This document shows, piece by piece, positions 1 to 7,817 of a stretch of 59,209 bases of DNA. The stretch is taken from assembly GCA_964431685.1 (NCBI GenBank), contig CAYSLA010000002.1:1-59209 (forward strand). The letters are read 5' to 3'. This DNA comes from CAYSLA01 sp964431685 (GTDB lineage: Bacteria; Armatimonadota; UBA5829). The notes under the pieces were generated by a model, which ran no database searches, was not told the origin of the DNA, and was given only the letters and a program-made list of their open reading frames with translations. Within the stretch, counting starts at the first letter, position 1. Each line of letters opens with the position of its first letter. The position numbers and the translations under genes are program-made.

Positions 1-37
1 ACGCACCGCCTCCGGTTTTGATAACCCTACTTTGCAT
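1..37 (-). CDS. fliH: Start of a FliH-like flagellar protein (partial, runs off the left edge)
   Basis: Only the first 12 codons are in the window, reading MQSRVIKTGGGA from an ATG at 37. An AAAGGG ribosome site lies 6 bases upstream. FliH proteins often begin with a short SRVIK-like stretch, and fliH normally follows fliG, whose stop is at 185 on the same strand. The assignment rests on these two points. FliH would be the stator-like regulator of the flagellar export ATPase FliI. The rest of the gene lies beyond the window, so this is tentative. Confidence 0.45.
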   Translation of the reverse strand, partial: MQSRVIKTGGGA

Positions 38-51
38 ATCCAGCCCTTTAC

Positions 52-77
52 GTAGTGGAGCACTTCCAGGTGCTCCC
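52..77 (+). repeat. GTAG-hairpin repeat, copy A
   Basis: GTAG is followed by a 7-bp stem, GGAGCAC/GTGCTCC, with loop TTCCAG. It lies in the fliG-fliH gap. It belongs to a small family with copies at 104-129 (reverse), 8961-8986, 30008-30034 and 32522-32545. The stem sequence changes between copies but pairing is kept. Confidence 0.6.
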
Positions 78-103
78 AGAATCAGCTCCCGATATCAGTC
101 CAC

Positions 104-129
104 GGGAGGACACGGAGGTCCTCCCCTAC
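104..129 (-). repeat. GTAG-hairpin repeat, copy B (reverse orientation)
   Basis: Read on the minus strand this is GTAGG, an 8-bp stem GGGAGGAC/GTCCTCCC and loop CTCCGT. It is close in sequence to the copy at 8961-8986, with matched changes on both sides of the stem. Together with copy A it forms an inverted pair between fliG and fliH. Confidence 0.6.
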
Positions 130-184
130 GGGGTGACACGCCGCCACACAAACAGTCGTCACGCGGCAGCTTGATTGCCCGTCC

Positions 185-1177
185 TTAGCGCACTCTTCCT
201 ATTGCGCCGGTTTCGTGCAGCCGGCGCATAGTGTCCATTATCCTGTCTTGCGCGTTGCCGATCTGCGCAATTGTGCAGTTGGCCGACGACTGTAGCTCAC
301 GCCGCACGTCCTGTGCCGCTTCGTCAAACATGTTGCCCAGGACCTTGTTCTTGAGCTCATCGCTCGCCACTTGCAGCGACATACACAGGTCGTCGATCCG
401 TGTTTCCGAGAGCAGGACACGAACATCCTCGTCGGACAGAGCAGTGATGTCCTCGGGTGTAAGCCGCGTGGCTGCCGGCGTCTCTCGACGCTCGGCCGTC
501 CCGGGCCGGTCGTGGAGCAAGGTCAATCGGTGCTGGGGCTGGGCATCGAGCGCGGAGCCGGGACCGGACATTACTCCCATCACCGACGATCTTACTCGCT
601 GGGTGGCATTCTCGATGATTCGCGCCAGGGTGCTGCCGTCCGTCGACTCGCCGCTCTTTCTTGCGCCGAGCGCCTTGTCGCGCATCGCCTGGTCGGCTGC
701 GCGAACCACCTCCGGAGAGGCAGACTTTATGGTGGCCAGACGGTGTGCTACCTGGTTCCGCAGGTTCTCGCGCAGACAGGACAGAATGTCAGCAGCGGCA
801 TTGGGCGTGACGTGCGCGAGCGCCAGGGCCACGTTTTGCGGCCTCTCCCGTTCCAGCACCAATGCTGCAAACTCCGGTTCCTCGCCCTCAAGCCACTTGA
901 ATGGTTCGTCACCCGCAGCAGCAGACGCCTGCGTATTCCCGGCCACAGGCGAAGACTTGCCGTAGCGAACGTACTCGGCCACCTCGTCCATGACTGATCG
1001 ATGCGTCACTGAGCTAACGTGCCTGAGCGTCACAATCTGCGCTCCGAGCGTTTCTCGTTCATCTTGACTGAGCTGAGCGAACACCTTTGACGACTCGGCC
1101 GCCCCAAGGCTTGTGAGAAGGATTGAGGCTTTCTCAAGCCCGGTAAGCTTTTCTTCTTTGGTCTGTGTGGTAATCAT
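185..1177 (-). CDS. fliG: Flagellar motor switch protein FliG
   Basis: FliG is part of the cytoplasmic C-ring. It binds FliF through its N-terminus and meets the stator MotA through its C-terminus, so it generates torque and sets rotation direction. The 330 residues match the usual length. The middle domain carries an ERPQNVALAL segment, a variant of the EHPQ motif, at about residues 110-120. The C-terminal part (DEDVRVLLSETRIDDLCMSL) aligns with the torque helix region. A low-complexity linker rich in Gly, Ala and Arg (about 170-240) sits between the domains and is longer than usual. The gene starts 7 bases after the fliF stop, so the two are co-translated. Identification is secure. Confidence 0.95.
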   Translation of the reverse strand: MITTQTKEEKLTGLEKASILLTSLGAAESSKVFAQLSQDERETLGAQIVTLRHVSSVTHRSVMDEVAEYVRYGKSSPVAGNTQASAAAGDEPFKWLEGEEPEFAALVLERERPQNVALALAHVTPNAAADILSCLRENLRNQVAHRLATIKSASPEVVRAADQAMRDKALGARKSGESTDGSTLARIIENATQRVRSSVMGVMSGPGSALDAQPQHRLTLLHDRPGTAERRETPAATRLTPEDITALSDEDVRVLLSETRIDDLCMSLQVASDELKNKVLGNMFDEAAQDVRRELQSSANCTIAQIGNAQDRIMDTMRRLHETGAIGRVR

Positions 1178-1184
1178 CGTCTGT

Positions 1185-2831
1185 CTAACCGTCCTGCATC
1201 CATTGTTTTACCAGTCGTGCAAGGTCTTCAGGGCTTGAATGGGCCACCTCCGGCGGTATCTTGTCGACGTGTGCCGCTGTGGACCAGGGTTCATCGGGTC
1301 TTGTTTCGGACGGCGGAGAACCGTACTGGCTCTCGTGGGCGGCCCGAATGAGTTCCGCAGGGTTGGGCATCGGCGCAGCAGAAACGGGCTGCTCCGTCAC
1401 CGCTGCGGCATCCCCAGTGGGGTGTCCCTGAATCGAGTTCAGGGTCGAATCGCGCCCCACCGCAGGGCTTGATGTCTGCACCCTGATGCCGCGAACAATT
1501 GACCGCAGGAAGAACAGGAAGCCGATCAGCAAGATCACGCCCGCCGCGTCCCTGGCCAGGGTCATGATCATCTGACGGTTCGACTCGCTGGCCATCTCCT
1601 TGGCAACCGCCTTCTGTGAAGCCGTCTCAAACGCGACTCGCTGAACAGTCACCTGGTCGCCCCGCCGGTTGTCGGCGCCTGCGGCGGCTGAAACGGCGGC
1701 CTGAATCGACGCGACCTTCATCTGGTCCACCGTTTCGTCAACCAGAACGGCTACGCTCAGTCGCTTGATCTTGCCGGGGGCTGTGACAGTCTCGACAGTT
1801 CGCTTCGTCACCTGATACTGGTTATTCGTTTCTTCCAGTGTGTACTCGTCGTTGGGGCCGCGCGTGCCTCCGCCGGGCACTCCATCCGGGGGGACCACCG
1901 AGCCTCGGTAGGTCTCCTTCTTGGTGTCGGAAGATACCGGTATCCCCACATCTCCTCCGACTTTCGCCGGCTCAACGTATTCGGCTTTCGTCTGCTCTTG
2001 GTCAAAGCTCATATCTGCCGACACTCGCACCACGGCCTTGTCCGGCCCTACAATCTTGGCCAGCATCGTCTGCAGGTTCTGTGAAAGCTCCGTCTCGAAC
2101 TGCTTCTTGAGCTTGGACTGGTTACCGGTTAACAGACCGCCGCCGGAGCCCGCGCCCGCAGTTGCCTCTGACAGCACATTACCCAGCGTGTCCACGATGG
2201 TAATGTTCTCGGCCTTGAGACCCTCGACTGCGGAGGCCACCAAGTGCACGATTCCGGCTACCTGCTCGTCGCCCAGCGGTTCGCCACGTCTAAGTCGCAG
2301 CACGACTGAAGCTGTGGTCGGCTGCTGGTCGCTCTGGAATACCTTGTCCTGGGGAAGAACAATATGCACTCTGGCCGCCATGACCGGAGCCAGTTGAGAT
2401 ATTGTGCGGGTTAGTTCTCCCTGTATCGCCCTCTGATAGTTCAGTCTCTCTGTGAACTCCGTCATGCCGAACGTTTGCTTGTCGAAAAGCTCAAAGCCAA
2501 CATTTCCGCCCTGCGGAAGCCCCAATGTGGCCATCTTGAGACGCATGTCATAGACTTTGCTCGCCGGCACCTCGATCGTGGACCCGTTGTTGGACAGTTT
2601 GTAGGGGACTTTTTCCTCACCCAGTTTCTGTACTATTGCTCCGGCGTCTTCGGACTCGAGCCCGGAGAACAGAACAGCGTTCTTGGGCTTGGAGAGGATT
2701 AGAGACACGACCACCAGTGCCACCGTTGAGAAAAGGACAAAAGAGACCACAACAGTCCGCTGTGCCGGCGTAAGCTCCGACCACAGCTTGGACAGCGCGG
2801 CGAGTGGTCCCGTGTTTGTGAGCTGGTCCAT
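1185..2831 (-). CDS. fliF: Flagellar MS-ring protein FliF
   Basis: FliF forms the membrane MS-ring on which the flagellum is built. The 548-residue protein has an N-terminal membrane helix (about 25-46), the YscJ/FliF ring-building domains with VHIVLPQDKVF at about 155-166, and a second membrane helix (about 430-448). The C-terminus ends in EDLARLVKQWMQDG, which is the FliG-binding tail. The region between the second helix and the tail is variable and contains a palindrome at 1426-1444 that resembles an intergenic copy elsewhere in the window. It lies in the order fliE-fliF-fliG with 4 to 7 base gaps. Confidence 0.97.
   Translation of the reverse strand: MDQLTNTGPLAALSKLWSELTPAQRTVVVSFVLFSTVALVVVSLILSKPKNAVLFSGLESEDAGAIVQKLGEEKVPYKLSNNGSTIEVPASKVYDMRLKMATLGLPQGGNVGFELFDKQTFGMTEFTERLNYQRAIQGELTRTISQLAPVMAARVHIVLPQDKVFQSDQQPTTASVVLRLRRGEPLGDEQVAGIVHLVASAVEGLKAENITIVDTLGNVLSEATAGAGSGGGLLTGNQSKLKKQFETELSQNLQTMLAKIVGPDKAVVRVSADMSFDQEQTKAEYVEPAKVGGDVGIPVSSDTKKETYRGSVVPPDGVPGGGTRGPNDEYTLEETNNQYQVTKRTVETVTAPGKIKRLSVAVLVDETVDQMKVASIQAAVSAAAGADNRRGDQVTVQRVAFETASQKAVAKEMASESNRQMIMTLARDAAGVILLIGFLFFLRSIVRGIRVQTSSPAVGRDSTLNSIQGHPTGDAAAVTEQPVSAAPMPNPAELIRAAHESQYGSPPSETRPDEPWSTAAHVDKIPPEVAHSSPEDLARLVKQWMQDG
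1426..1444. repeat. CCCTGAA-TTCAGGG palindrome inside fliF
   Basis: The 7-bp arms CCCTGAA/TTCAGGG surround TCGAG. The same arms with loop TCAAG recur in non-coding DNA at 53924-53942. Here the palindrome is translated as part of the variable FliF linker, at about residues 463-469. Confidence 0.55.
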
Positions 2832-2835
2832 CTAG

Positions 2836-3141
2836 TTATACCTGCATCCGCATGATTTCTTGATAGGCTTCGAGGACCTTGGTGCGCACGGCCAGAGTGA
2901 AGTCGAACGCCAACTTCGCCTTGTTCATAGCCAGAACGGCCTGATGAACGTCCTCGAGCTCTCCAGTTGCCAGTTTTCTGGCCATCTCGTCAGCGTCGGA
3001 CTGCAATTCGTTGACTGAGGCAATGGCCTTCTTGACTGTCTCAGTAAACGACACTCCGCTGCCCTTTGTTGCCTCGCCAGCCTTGGTTATGCTGGCGGCG
3101 GGTGTCAATTCTGTTATCGAAGTTATTGGTGATACACGCAT
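2836..3141 (-). CDS. fliE: Flagellar hook-basal body protein FliE
   Basis: FliE connects the MS-ring to the rod. I start at the ATG at 3141 (MRVSPITSITEL), giving 101 residues, the usual size. An earlier start at 3198 would add 19 residues that do not look like FliE. The C-terminal half is typical, with KAKLAFDFTLAVRTKVLEAY followed by QEIMRMQV, which forms the helix packed in the MS-ring. It lies between flgC and fliF, where fliE is usually found. Confidence 0.94.
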   Translation of the reverse strand: MRVSPITSITELTPAASITKAGEATKGSGVSFTETVKKAIASVNELQSDADEMARKLATGELEDVHQAVLAMNKAKLAFDFTLAVRTKVLEAYQEIMRMQV

Positions 3142-3222
3142 AGATACTGTCTCCGAACTGCTCCGGCAGGGGGCGACTATCCTTCCGACAAGGCGCAACT
3201 ACGGTCGCGCCCCCGGTATTTG

Positions 3223-3639
3223 CTACGCCTTCCCCATGTCTAGAGCGGCGTTAATCATCGATTTTGTCGCGTTCATGGCTGTGATATTGGCCTCGTAGGC
3301 CCTGGTGGCGCTTATCATATCCACCATCTCCTCGACAATGTTGACGTTGGGCATCTTCACGTAGCCATTGGCGTCAGCGTCCGGGTGGGATGGGTCGTGC
3401 ACAAGCCTGAAATCGGAAGGGTCGGTCGTTACGGATTCGACGCGCACGCCTCCGGGTGCCGGATTACCGAGGCTGTTTTCGTACACCGCACGGAATGTGA
3501 CAGTCTGGCGCCGGTACGGACCGCCTTCCGAAGTGCGAGTTGACTCCGCGTTGGCGATGTTATTCGCGATGGCGTCCATACGTGTGCGCTGGGCAAATAC
3601 GCCCGACGCGCTTATGTCGAATGAGGAAAAACTACTCAT
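3223..3639 (-). CDS. flgC: Flagellar basal-body rod protein FlgC
   Basis: FlgC is a proximal rod subunit exported through the flagellar secretion system. The N-terminus carries the rod motif ANNIANAEST at about residues 25-34. The C-terminus has MVDMISATRAYEANITAMNA, the coiled segment common to rod and hook proteins. At 138 residues it has the normal length. Its start codon overlaps the flgB stop in a TGATG junction, which indicates translational coupling. Confidence 0.96.
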   Translation of the reverse strand: MSSFSSFDISASGVFAQRTRMDAIANNIANAESTRTSEGGPYRRQTVTFRAVYENSLGNPAPGGVRVESVTTDPSDFRLVHDPSHPDADANGYVKMPNVNIVEEMVDMISATRAYEANITAMNATKSMINAALDMGKA

Positions 3640-4022
3640 CAGCGTTTAGCCTCCACTGCGCTCTTCATCATATTGCCCCGAATCTGGAGCAGTGTCGTAG
3701 CGGCGCGGTTCAGCAGAACCGTCTTGTTGAGGTCGGCTATCTCCGCGTCGATGTTCACGTTGTTGCCGTCCGGTCTTGCCGGACTCTGGGTGTCTGTCTG
3801 GCGAATGGGTTGCAGGCTCTTGACTGCGTCCAGGGCCTGTGGGCCTCGGCTTCGGTCCAGCACGCGTTTGAGTTCACCTTCAAATGATACTGCGGCTCGC
3901 TTGTAGCCTGGCGTCTCAACATTTGCGATGTTGCTGGCAATGGCTTTCTGCCGCAGGACCGTGGCATCCAGAGTCTTGCGCAGGGTTGTCGAAGTCACAT
4001 CGTTGAAAAGGTCACGCGACAC
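3639..4022 (-). CDS. flgB: Flagellar basal-body rod protein FlgB
   Basis: FlgB is the first rod subunit. The 127-residue protein shows the rod motif AIASNIANVETPGYK near residue 28 and a C-terminal helix ending in MMKSAVEAKR. The start is a GTG at 4022 with an AAAGGAGGG ribosome site 7 bases upstream. It is the first gene of the flagellar operon in this window. A sigma-54-type promoter lies 32 bases upstream of the start codon, which suggests that the whole flgB-fliG block is sigma-54 controlled. Confidence 0.95.
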   Translation of the reverse strand: MSRDLFNDVTSTTLRKTLDATVLRQKAIASNIANVETPGYKRAAVSFEGELKRVLDRSRGPQALDAVKSLQPIRQTDTQSPARPDGNNVNIDAEIADLNKTVLLNRAATTLLQIRGNMMKSAVEAKR

Positions 4023-4053
4023 GCTCGTCCCTCCTTTTGCGTCAGATGTTCAA

Positions 4054-4070
4054 CAGCAATTCCCGTGCCA
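4054..4070 (-). promoter_or_regulatory. Sigma-54 (RpoN) promoter of the flgB operon
   Basis: On the minus strand the sequence reads CTGGCACGGGAATTGCTG. This matches the sigma-54 consensus YTGGCACG-N4-TTGCW at every fixed position. Transcription would begin about 12 bases after the TTGC element, leaving a short leader before the flgB ribosome site. Sigma-54 promoters need an enhancer-binding activator. None is encoded in the window. Confidence 0.85.
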
Positions 4071-4178
4071 GCGTGATGCGAAGGGAAAGAACCAGCGGTC
4101 TACAGGGGGGCGGCGTTGTCAGGTGTCAGATGTCGGTTACGGGGTATTTGCTGCTGCTGAATCCGGGGAACAGGCTGT

Positions 4179-5006
4179 CTACCAGTTATACTTGTGCAGC
4201 CCTCGCGCGAGGAAGTTCACTCCGATGTAGGTTGCGATGAGACAGAAGAATCCTGCGACCAGCAGCCGATTTGCCCATCTCCCGCGCCACTTGCTGATGA
4301 TTCTTACGTGTAGGTAGGCCGCGTACACCAGCCACGTGATTAGCGCCCAGGTTTCCTTGGGGTCCCAGCTCCAGTACGATCCCCAGGCGGTTTGAGCCCA
4401 CAGCGATCCGGTGATGATGCCCAACGTGAGCATTGGAAAGCCGACAGAGACCATCTTGTAGGCCATTTGATCGGCCGCGTCAAGAGATGGCAGCCGTGTC
4501 TGCAGGAGTGAAGCTCTCTTTGTCTTCAGAATGTGCGCCTGCAGCATATAAGCGGCCGCGCATCCGAAGGCCAGCACAAAACAGGCGTAGCTGATCAGGC
4601 AGGTAACCACGTGGACCACGCTCCACTGGCTTCGCAGGGCCGGCACGAGTGCCTCGTTAAGACTGTTGGGGATTGTTGACGATATGGCGAGCATGCAGAG
4701 ACTAATGAGTGTGGAAAAGGCCCCAAGGGCCGCGATTCTGTGCCTGCGCTCCATCACAAGGTATAAGGCCACCAGTACCCACGCCAGAACGATGAGAGAC
4801 TCGAACAGGTTCATGATCGGCGCTCTGCCCAGACGAACAGCTATTCCTCCAATGGCGGCTCCGTGGAATGCCAGGCCCAGGGCGGCGCATACCGGCGCTG
4901 CACGCCTGATGAGTGTGGCCCCGCCCAGAATGCTCCACAGGTACAGCGCACAGGCACAGCCGTATAACAGCAGGGCAACATCTATTGCAGCAGCGGTGTG
5001 TTCCAT
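4179..5006 (-). CDS. ccsA: Cytochrome c biogenesis protein CcsA (ResC/CcsB type)
   Basis: This membrane protein works with a ResB-type partner to carry haem across the membrane and attach it to apocytochromes c (System II). The 275 residues hold about eight membrane helices. The haem-binding WWD motif is seen as WGSYWSWDPKETWALITW at about residues 209-226, and the protein ends in GLHKYNW, typical of the family. No ResB partner is in the window. It starts 9 bases after the hemA stop, linking haem synthesis and haem delivery in one operon. Confidence 0.93.
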   Translation of the reverse strand: MEHTAAAIDVALLLYGCACALYLWSILGGATLIRRAAPVCAALGLAFHGAAIGGIAVRLGRAPIMNLFESLIVLAWVLVALYLVMERRHRIAALGAFSTLISLCMLAISSTIPNSLNEALVPALRSQWSVVHVVTCLISYACFVLAFGCAAAYMLQAHILKTKRASLLQTRLPSLDAADQMAYKMVSVGFPMLTLGIITGSLWAQTAWGSYWSWDPKETWALITWLVYAAYLHVRIISKWRGRWANRLLVAGFFCLIATYIGVNFLARGLHKYNW

Positions 5007-5015
5007 GTTTGTGTC

Positions 5016-6317
5016 CTAGTCTGTGTCCTGTTCTTCGTCCTGGGTCTGAACGTCAACCGGGCAGATGCCGAAGAGCTCGCATATCGAGTCGAGCCTAGCT
5101 GCGGCATCGTCGCGGGTCATGTAGTCTTTGATTTGGAGCATGGGCGTGTGCGAGATTTTGTGCACGATCGAACGCGTGACGGCGTCGATTACGTCGAGGT
5201 CTTCAGCGGACAGGTGTCGCAGCTTTCCGTTGAGCTTCTGCATCTCCTCCAGACGTATCTCCTCAAACTTGTTGAGCATCGCCGTGATTACCGGTACTGC
5301 GCCAAAGGTTCTGAACCTGACCATGAACTCCTCCAGTTCCTCCCTGATAATGTCTTCCACTTTGGAGACTTCGATGCGGCGGGCTGCGGAGTGAGTCTCA
5401 ACGGCAGCCTGGAGGTCATCGATGTTGTAGACAAACACCCCGTCAAGTTCCTCGACGCCCGGCTCGATGTCTCTTGGCACTGCGATGTCGATGAAGAACA
5501 AAGGGCGTCCGTGCCTAACCCGCATGGCCGCGGCTACGGTGTTGCGGGAGATGATTGGTTGAGCGGCGCTGGCGGATGTTACAACGATGTCCGCGAATCC
5601 CAGCGCCGAGGGGATGTCTTCGAAACTGATCGGGCGTCCGCCAAATCGTTCCGCAATGCTCACTGCGCGCTCGTAGGTCCTGTTGGCCACAAGGATGTTG
5701 CCGACTCCGGATGCCAGCAGGTGTGTGGCGGTCAGTTCTCCCATCTCGCCAGCTCCTATGATCAACACCGTGCGGCCTTTGAGATCATCAAAGATCGACT
5801 TCGCCAGACTCGCCGCAACCGAGCTGACCGAGAACGCCCCGCGTCCTATCTCCGTCTCAGTCCGTGCTCTCTTGCCCACGTTCAGCGCCTTCTGGAAGAG
5901 ACTGTTCAGCACAGCACCGGTATGTCCGGATTGGGACGCCGCGGAGTAGGCGTTCTTTACCTGGTTGAGGATTTGTGCTTCTCCGATTACCATCGAGTCT
6001 ATGCCCGAGGCGACCCTGAAGAGGTGTTCGACTGCCTTGTGACCGGCGTGCCGGTAGAGATGCGGCTCAAAGTCGCTGGCGGCGGTGGCGAAAAACCTGC
6101 TCATCCAGGCAGTAATCAACGCATCGTCGGACTTTGCGGTCGTGGCCGCGTAAACCTCGGTTCGGTTGCAGGTAGAAAGGATCAGGCACTCTGCATTACG
6201 CGGGTGCGAGGCAAGATCATCGAGGGCTTCGGGTAGACGCGTTTCCGGAACGCTCAGTTTCTCCCTGAGTTCTATTGGCGCAGTCCTATGGTTAAGACCG
6301 ATGACAACTAGATGCAC
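5016..6317 (-). CDS. hemA: Glutamyl-tRNA reductase
   Basis: HemA reduces glutamyl-tRNA(Glu) with NADPH to glutamate-1-semialdehyde, the first committed step of C5-pathway tetrapyrrole synthesis. The catalytic cysteine is C50 in LSTCNRTEVYA. The NADP-binding motif GAGEMGELTATHLL is at about residues 188-201, and a long dimerisation helix follows. The 433 residues are of normal length. The start is GTG at 6317 with an AAGGA site. It is flanked by a small CcsA-like protein and by ccsA. Confidence 0.97.
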   Translation of the reverse strand: MHLVVIGLNHRTAPIELREKLSVPETRLPEALDDLASHPRNAECLILSTCNRTEVYAATTAKSDDALITAWMSRFFATAASDFEPHLYRHAGHKAVEHLFRVASGIDSMVIGEAQILNQVKNAYSAASQSGHTGAVLNSLFQKALNVGKRARTETEIGRGAFSVSSVAASLAKSIFDDLKGRTVLIIGAGEMGELTATHLLASGVGNILVANRTYERAVSIAERFGGRPISFEDIPSALGFADIVVTSASAAQPIISRNTVAAAMRVRHGRPLFFIDIAVPRDIEPGVEELDGVFVYNIDDLQAAVETHSAARRIEVSKVEDIIREELEEFMVRFRTFGAVPVITAMLNKFEEIRLEEMQKLNGKLRHLSAEDLDVIDAVTRSIVHKISHTPMLQIKDYMTRDDAAARLDSICELFGICPVDVQTQDEEQDTD

Positions 6318-6368
6318 TTGTCGTCCTTGTAAAGAACGGACACCAAGCCTCGTTTGGCTGTAGTGGCC

Positions 6369-6575
6369 TTATTTCGCGTAGCTGTGTAACCCTGAGAACA
6401 GGTAGCTGACTCCGATGAGCGTAAACAGCACGGCTCCGAACCCGATGATTGCCAGCCAGGCAGACTTGGCTCCGCGCCATCCCATGAGCTGTCTGGTATG
6501 GAGATACATTATGGCAAGCACAAAGGCCATAAGAAGAGCGCCGAAGGCAAGAATTGCCGGTGCTGCCCAAAGCAC
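6369..6575 (-). CDS. Small membrane protein equal to the C-terminal end of CcsA
   Basis: The 68 residues form two membrane helices and end in WRGAKSAWLAIIGF ... GVSYLFSGLHSYAK. This matches the last third of the CcsA encoded two genes downstream, which ends WRGRWANRLLVAGF ... GVNFLARGLHKYNW. The WWD haem motif is absent because it would lie before the start. The GTG start at 6575 is the only one near the beginning of the frame, with AAGGGG very close to it. It is the first gene of the hemA operon. It could be a decayed paralogue or a functional split part of a cytochrome c assembly complex. Confidence 0.7.
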   Translation of the reverse strand: MLWAAPAILAFGALLMAFVLAIMYLHTRQLMGWRGAKSAWLAIIGFGAVLFTLIGVSYLFSGLHSYAK

Positions 6576-6662
6576 ACCCCTTGAACGTGAGATAGCCGAC
6601 CTCGTGCAGTTATCTCACGCGTAATTGCCGAGTTCCGGGCTCCTGCCTGCAACTGCAATCTA

Positions 6663-6691
6663 ATTATCTGTTCCGAAGAGAAGCAAGTCAA
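6663..6691 (-). promoter_or_regulatory. Sigma-70 promoter of the CcsA-module-hemA-ccsA operon
   Basis: On the minus strand there is TTGACT, a 17-base spacer and GATAAT. It lies about 90 bases upstream of the start codon at 6575. No competing gene lies between it and the operon. Confidence 0.6.
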
Positions 6692-6723
6692 GTGTCAAGC
6701 AGATGCTATCTGTCCGTGGAACC

Positions 6724-6748
6724 GTGCCCTGCGGTATCACAGGGGCAC
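6724..6748 (-). terminator. Hairpin after motB, possible terminator
   Basis: GTGCCCTG pairs with CAGGGGCAC with one bulged base. It lies 19 bases past the motB stop. There is no clear T run, so termination by this hairpin alone is uncertain. Confidence 0.35.
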
Positions 6749-6766
6749 TGGCGGCGGGCGGAATGT

Positions 6767-7699
6767 CTAGTGCTTCTTGCCCGGGGCAAATGAGGGTACG
6801 CCGATGTCGATCTTCTCTTTCGGTTTCGCTGTGCTTGCCGGATGGGTCGATGAATCGGCGTGGCCGGAGGGCGATGTCACCGTAGCCTCTCCCCTGGCCT
6901 TGTCTTTCAGGGACAGCTTCAGCGAGCCATCGGGCGCACCCGAAGTCATCTTCACAATGATGCTCACTCGCCTGTTGGTAAAGTGTCCTGGGTTGGACGG
7001 GTCGCGTGGCTGTGTGGACGCGTAGCCTCTGACCTGGGCTATCTGCGAGTCAGGCATTCCGCCCTGCTTCAGGACACGCCTTGCACCGTTTGCGCGGTCA
7101 GCTGAAAGCTCCCAGTTTGTATAGGTGCCGCGCTTTGCGAGAGGGCGGTTGTCTGTATGCCCTTCGACTATTATCTTGTTTGGCAACCCTTTGAGTTCAT
7201 AGGCTATGCGCTCCAGCAAGTGTTGAGTCGTGAGTTTCACTTTTGCGCTGCCACTGTCAAAGAACAGGGACTCTTTCGCTTCGACCAGCTCGATCAGCAG
7301 TCCCTCATTCACCATCTTCATCTCGACGTACTTGCTCAGTTCCTTGAACTCCGGAGTCTCGTCCACGATCTTCTGGATAGACTGCATCGCCTTCTTGAGG
7401 TTTGCCGCCTCGCCGCTGTTGGAGGAAGCTGTGTCGTTCTTGTCGTCGACGCTGCCCTCCGAGACTTCAAACGGGGCATTTCCCGCTCTTATCGCCTCGT
7501 TGAATGCAATAGGATCCTTGAAGTATGAACTGACCGCGGACTTCACTTCGTTACTCATCCCCGTTATCCACATGACCAGAAAGAACGCCATCATAGCGGT
7601 CATGAAGTCCGCGAACGCCACCTTCCACGCGCCTCCGTGATGCGCCGCATGTCCGCGTTTTCGCTTGACTATACGAACCTGTTCTCCACCGTTTGCCAA
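6767..7699 (-). CDS. motB: Flagellar stator protein MotB
   Basis: MotB anchors the proton-driven stator to peptidoglycan. The N-terminus has the classic segment GGAWKVAFADFMTAMMAFFL; the aspartate in ADF is the proton site. A periplasmic OmpA-like domain follows, with VEGHTDNRPL and NWELSADRANGARRVL binding peptidoglycan. The C-terminal tail after residue 255 is Ser-, Lys- and Pro-rich and ends GVPSFAPGKKH. The start appears to be TTG at 7699, giving MANGGEQVRIVKRKRGH, a normal MotB start. motA lies 118 bases upstream on the same strand. Confidence 0.95.
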   Translation of the reverse strand: MANGGEQVRIVKRKRGHAAHHGGAWKVAFADFMTAMMAFFLVMWITGMSNEVKSAVSSYFKDPIAFNEAIRAGNAPFEVSEGSVDDKNDTASSNSGEAANLKKAMQSIQKIVDETPEFKELSKYVEMKMVNEGLLIELVEAKESLFFDSGSAKVKLTTQHLLERIAYELKGLPNKIIVEGHTDNRPLAKRGTYTNWELSADRANGARRVLKQGGMPDSQIAQVRGYASTQPRDPSNPGHFTNRRVSIIVKMTSGAPDGSLKLSLKDKARGEATVTSPSGHADSSTHPASTAKPKEKIDIGVPSFAPGKKH

Positions 7700-7817
7700 T
7701 ACTTCTTACCGTCCCTGGTATATTGAGCCGACCTTCAAGGCACGCGCCCGCGAACCAATTCTCTCGCAGGCCAAGTTCTCCGATACTTCGCGGGCGGGTG
7801 CCCCGAAGCGGGCCAGA

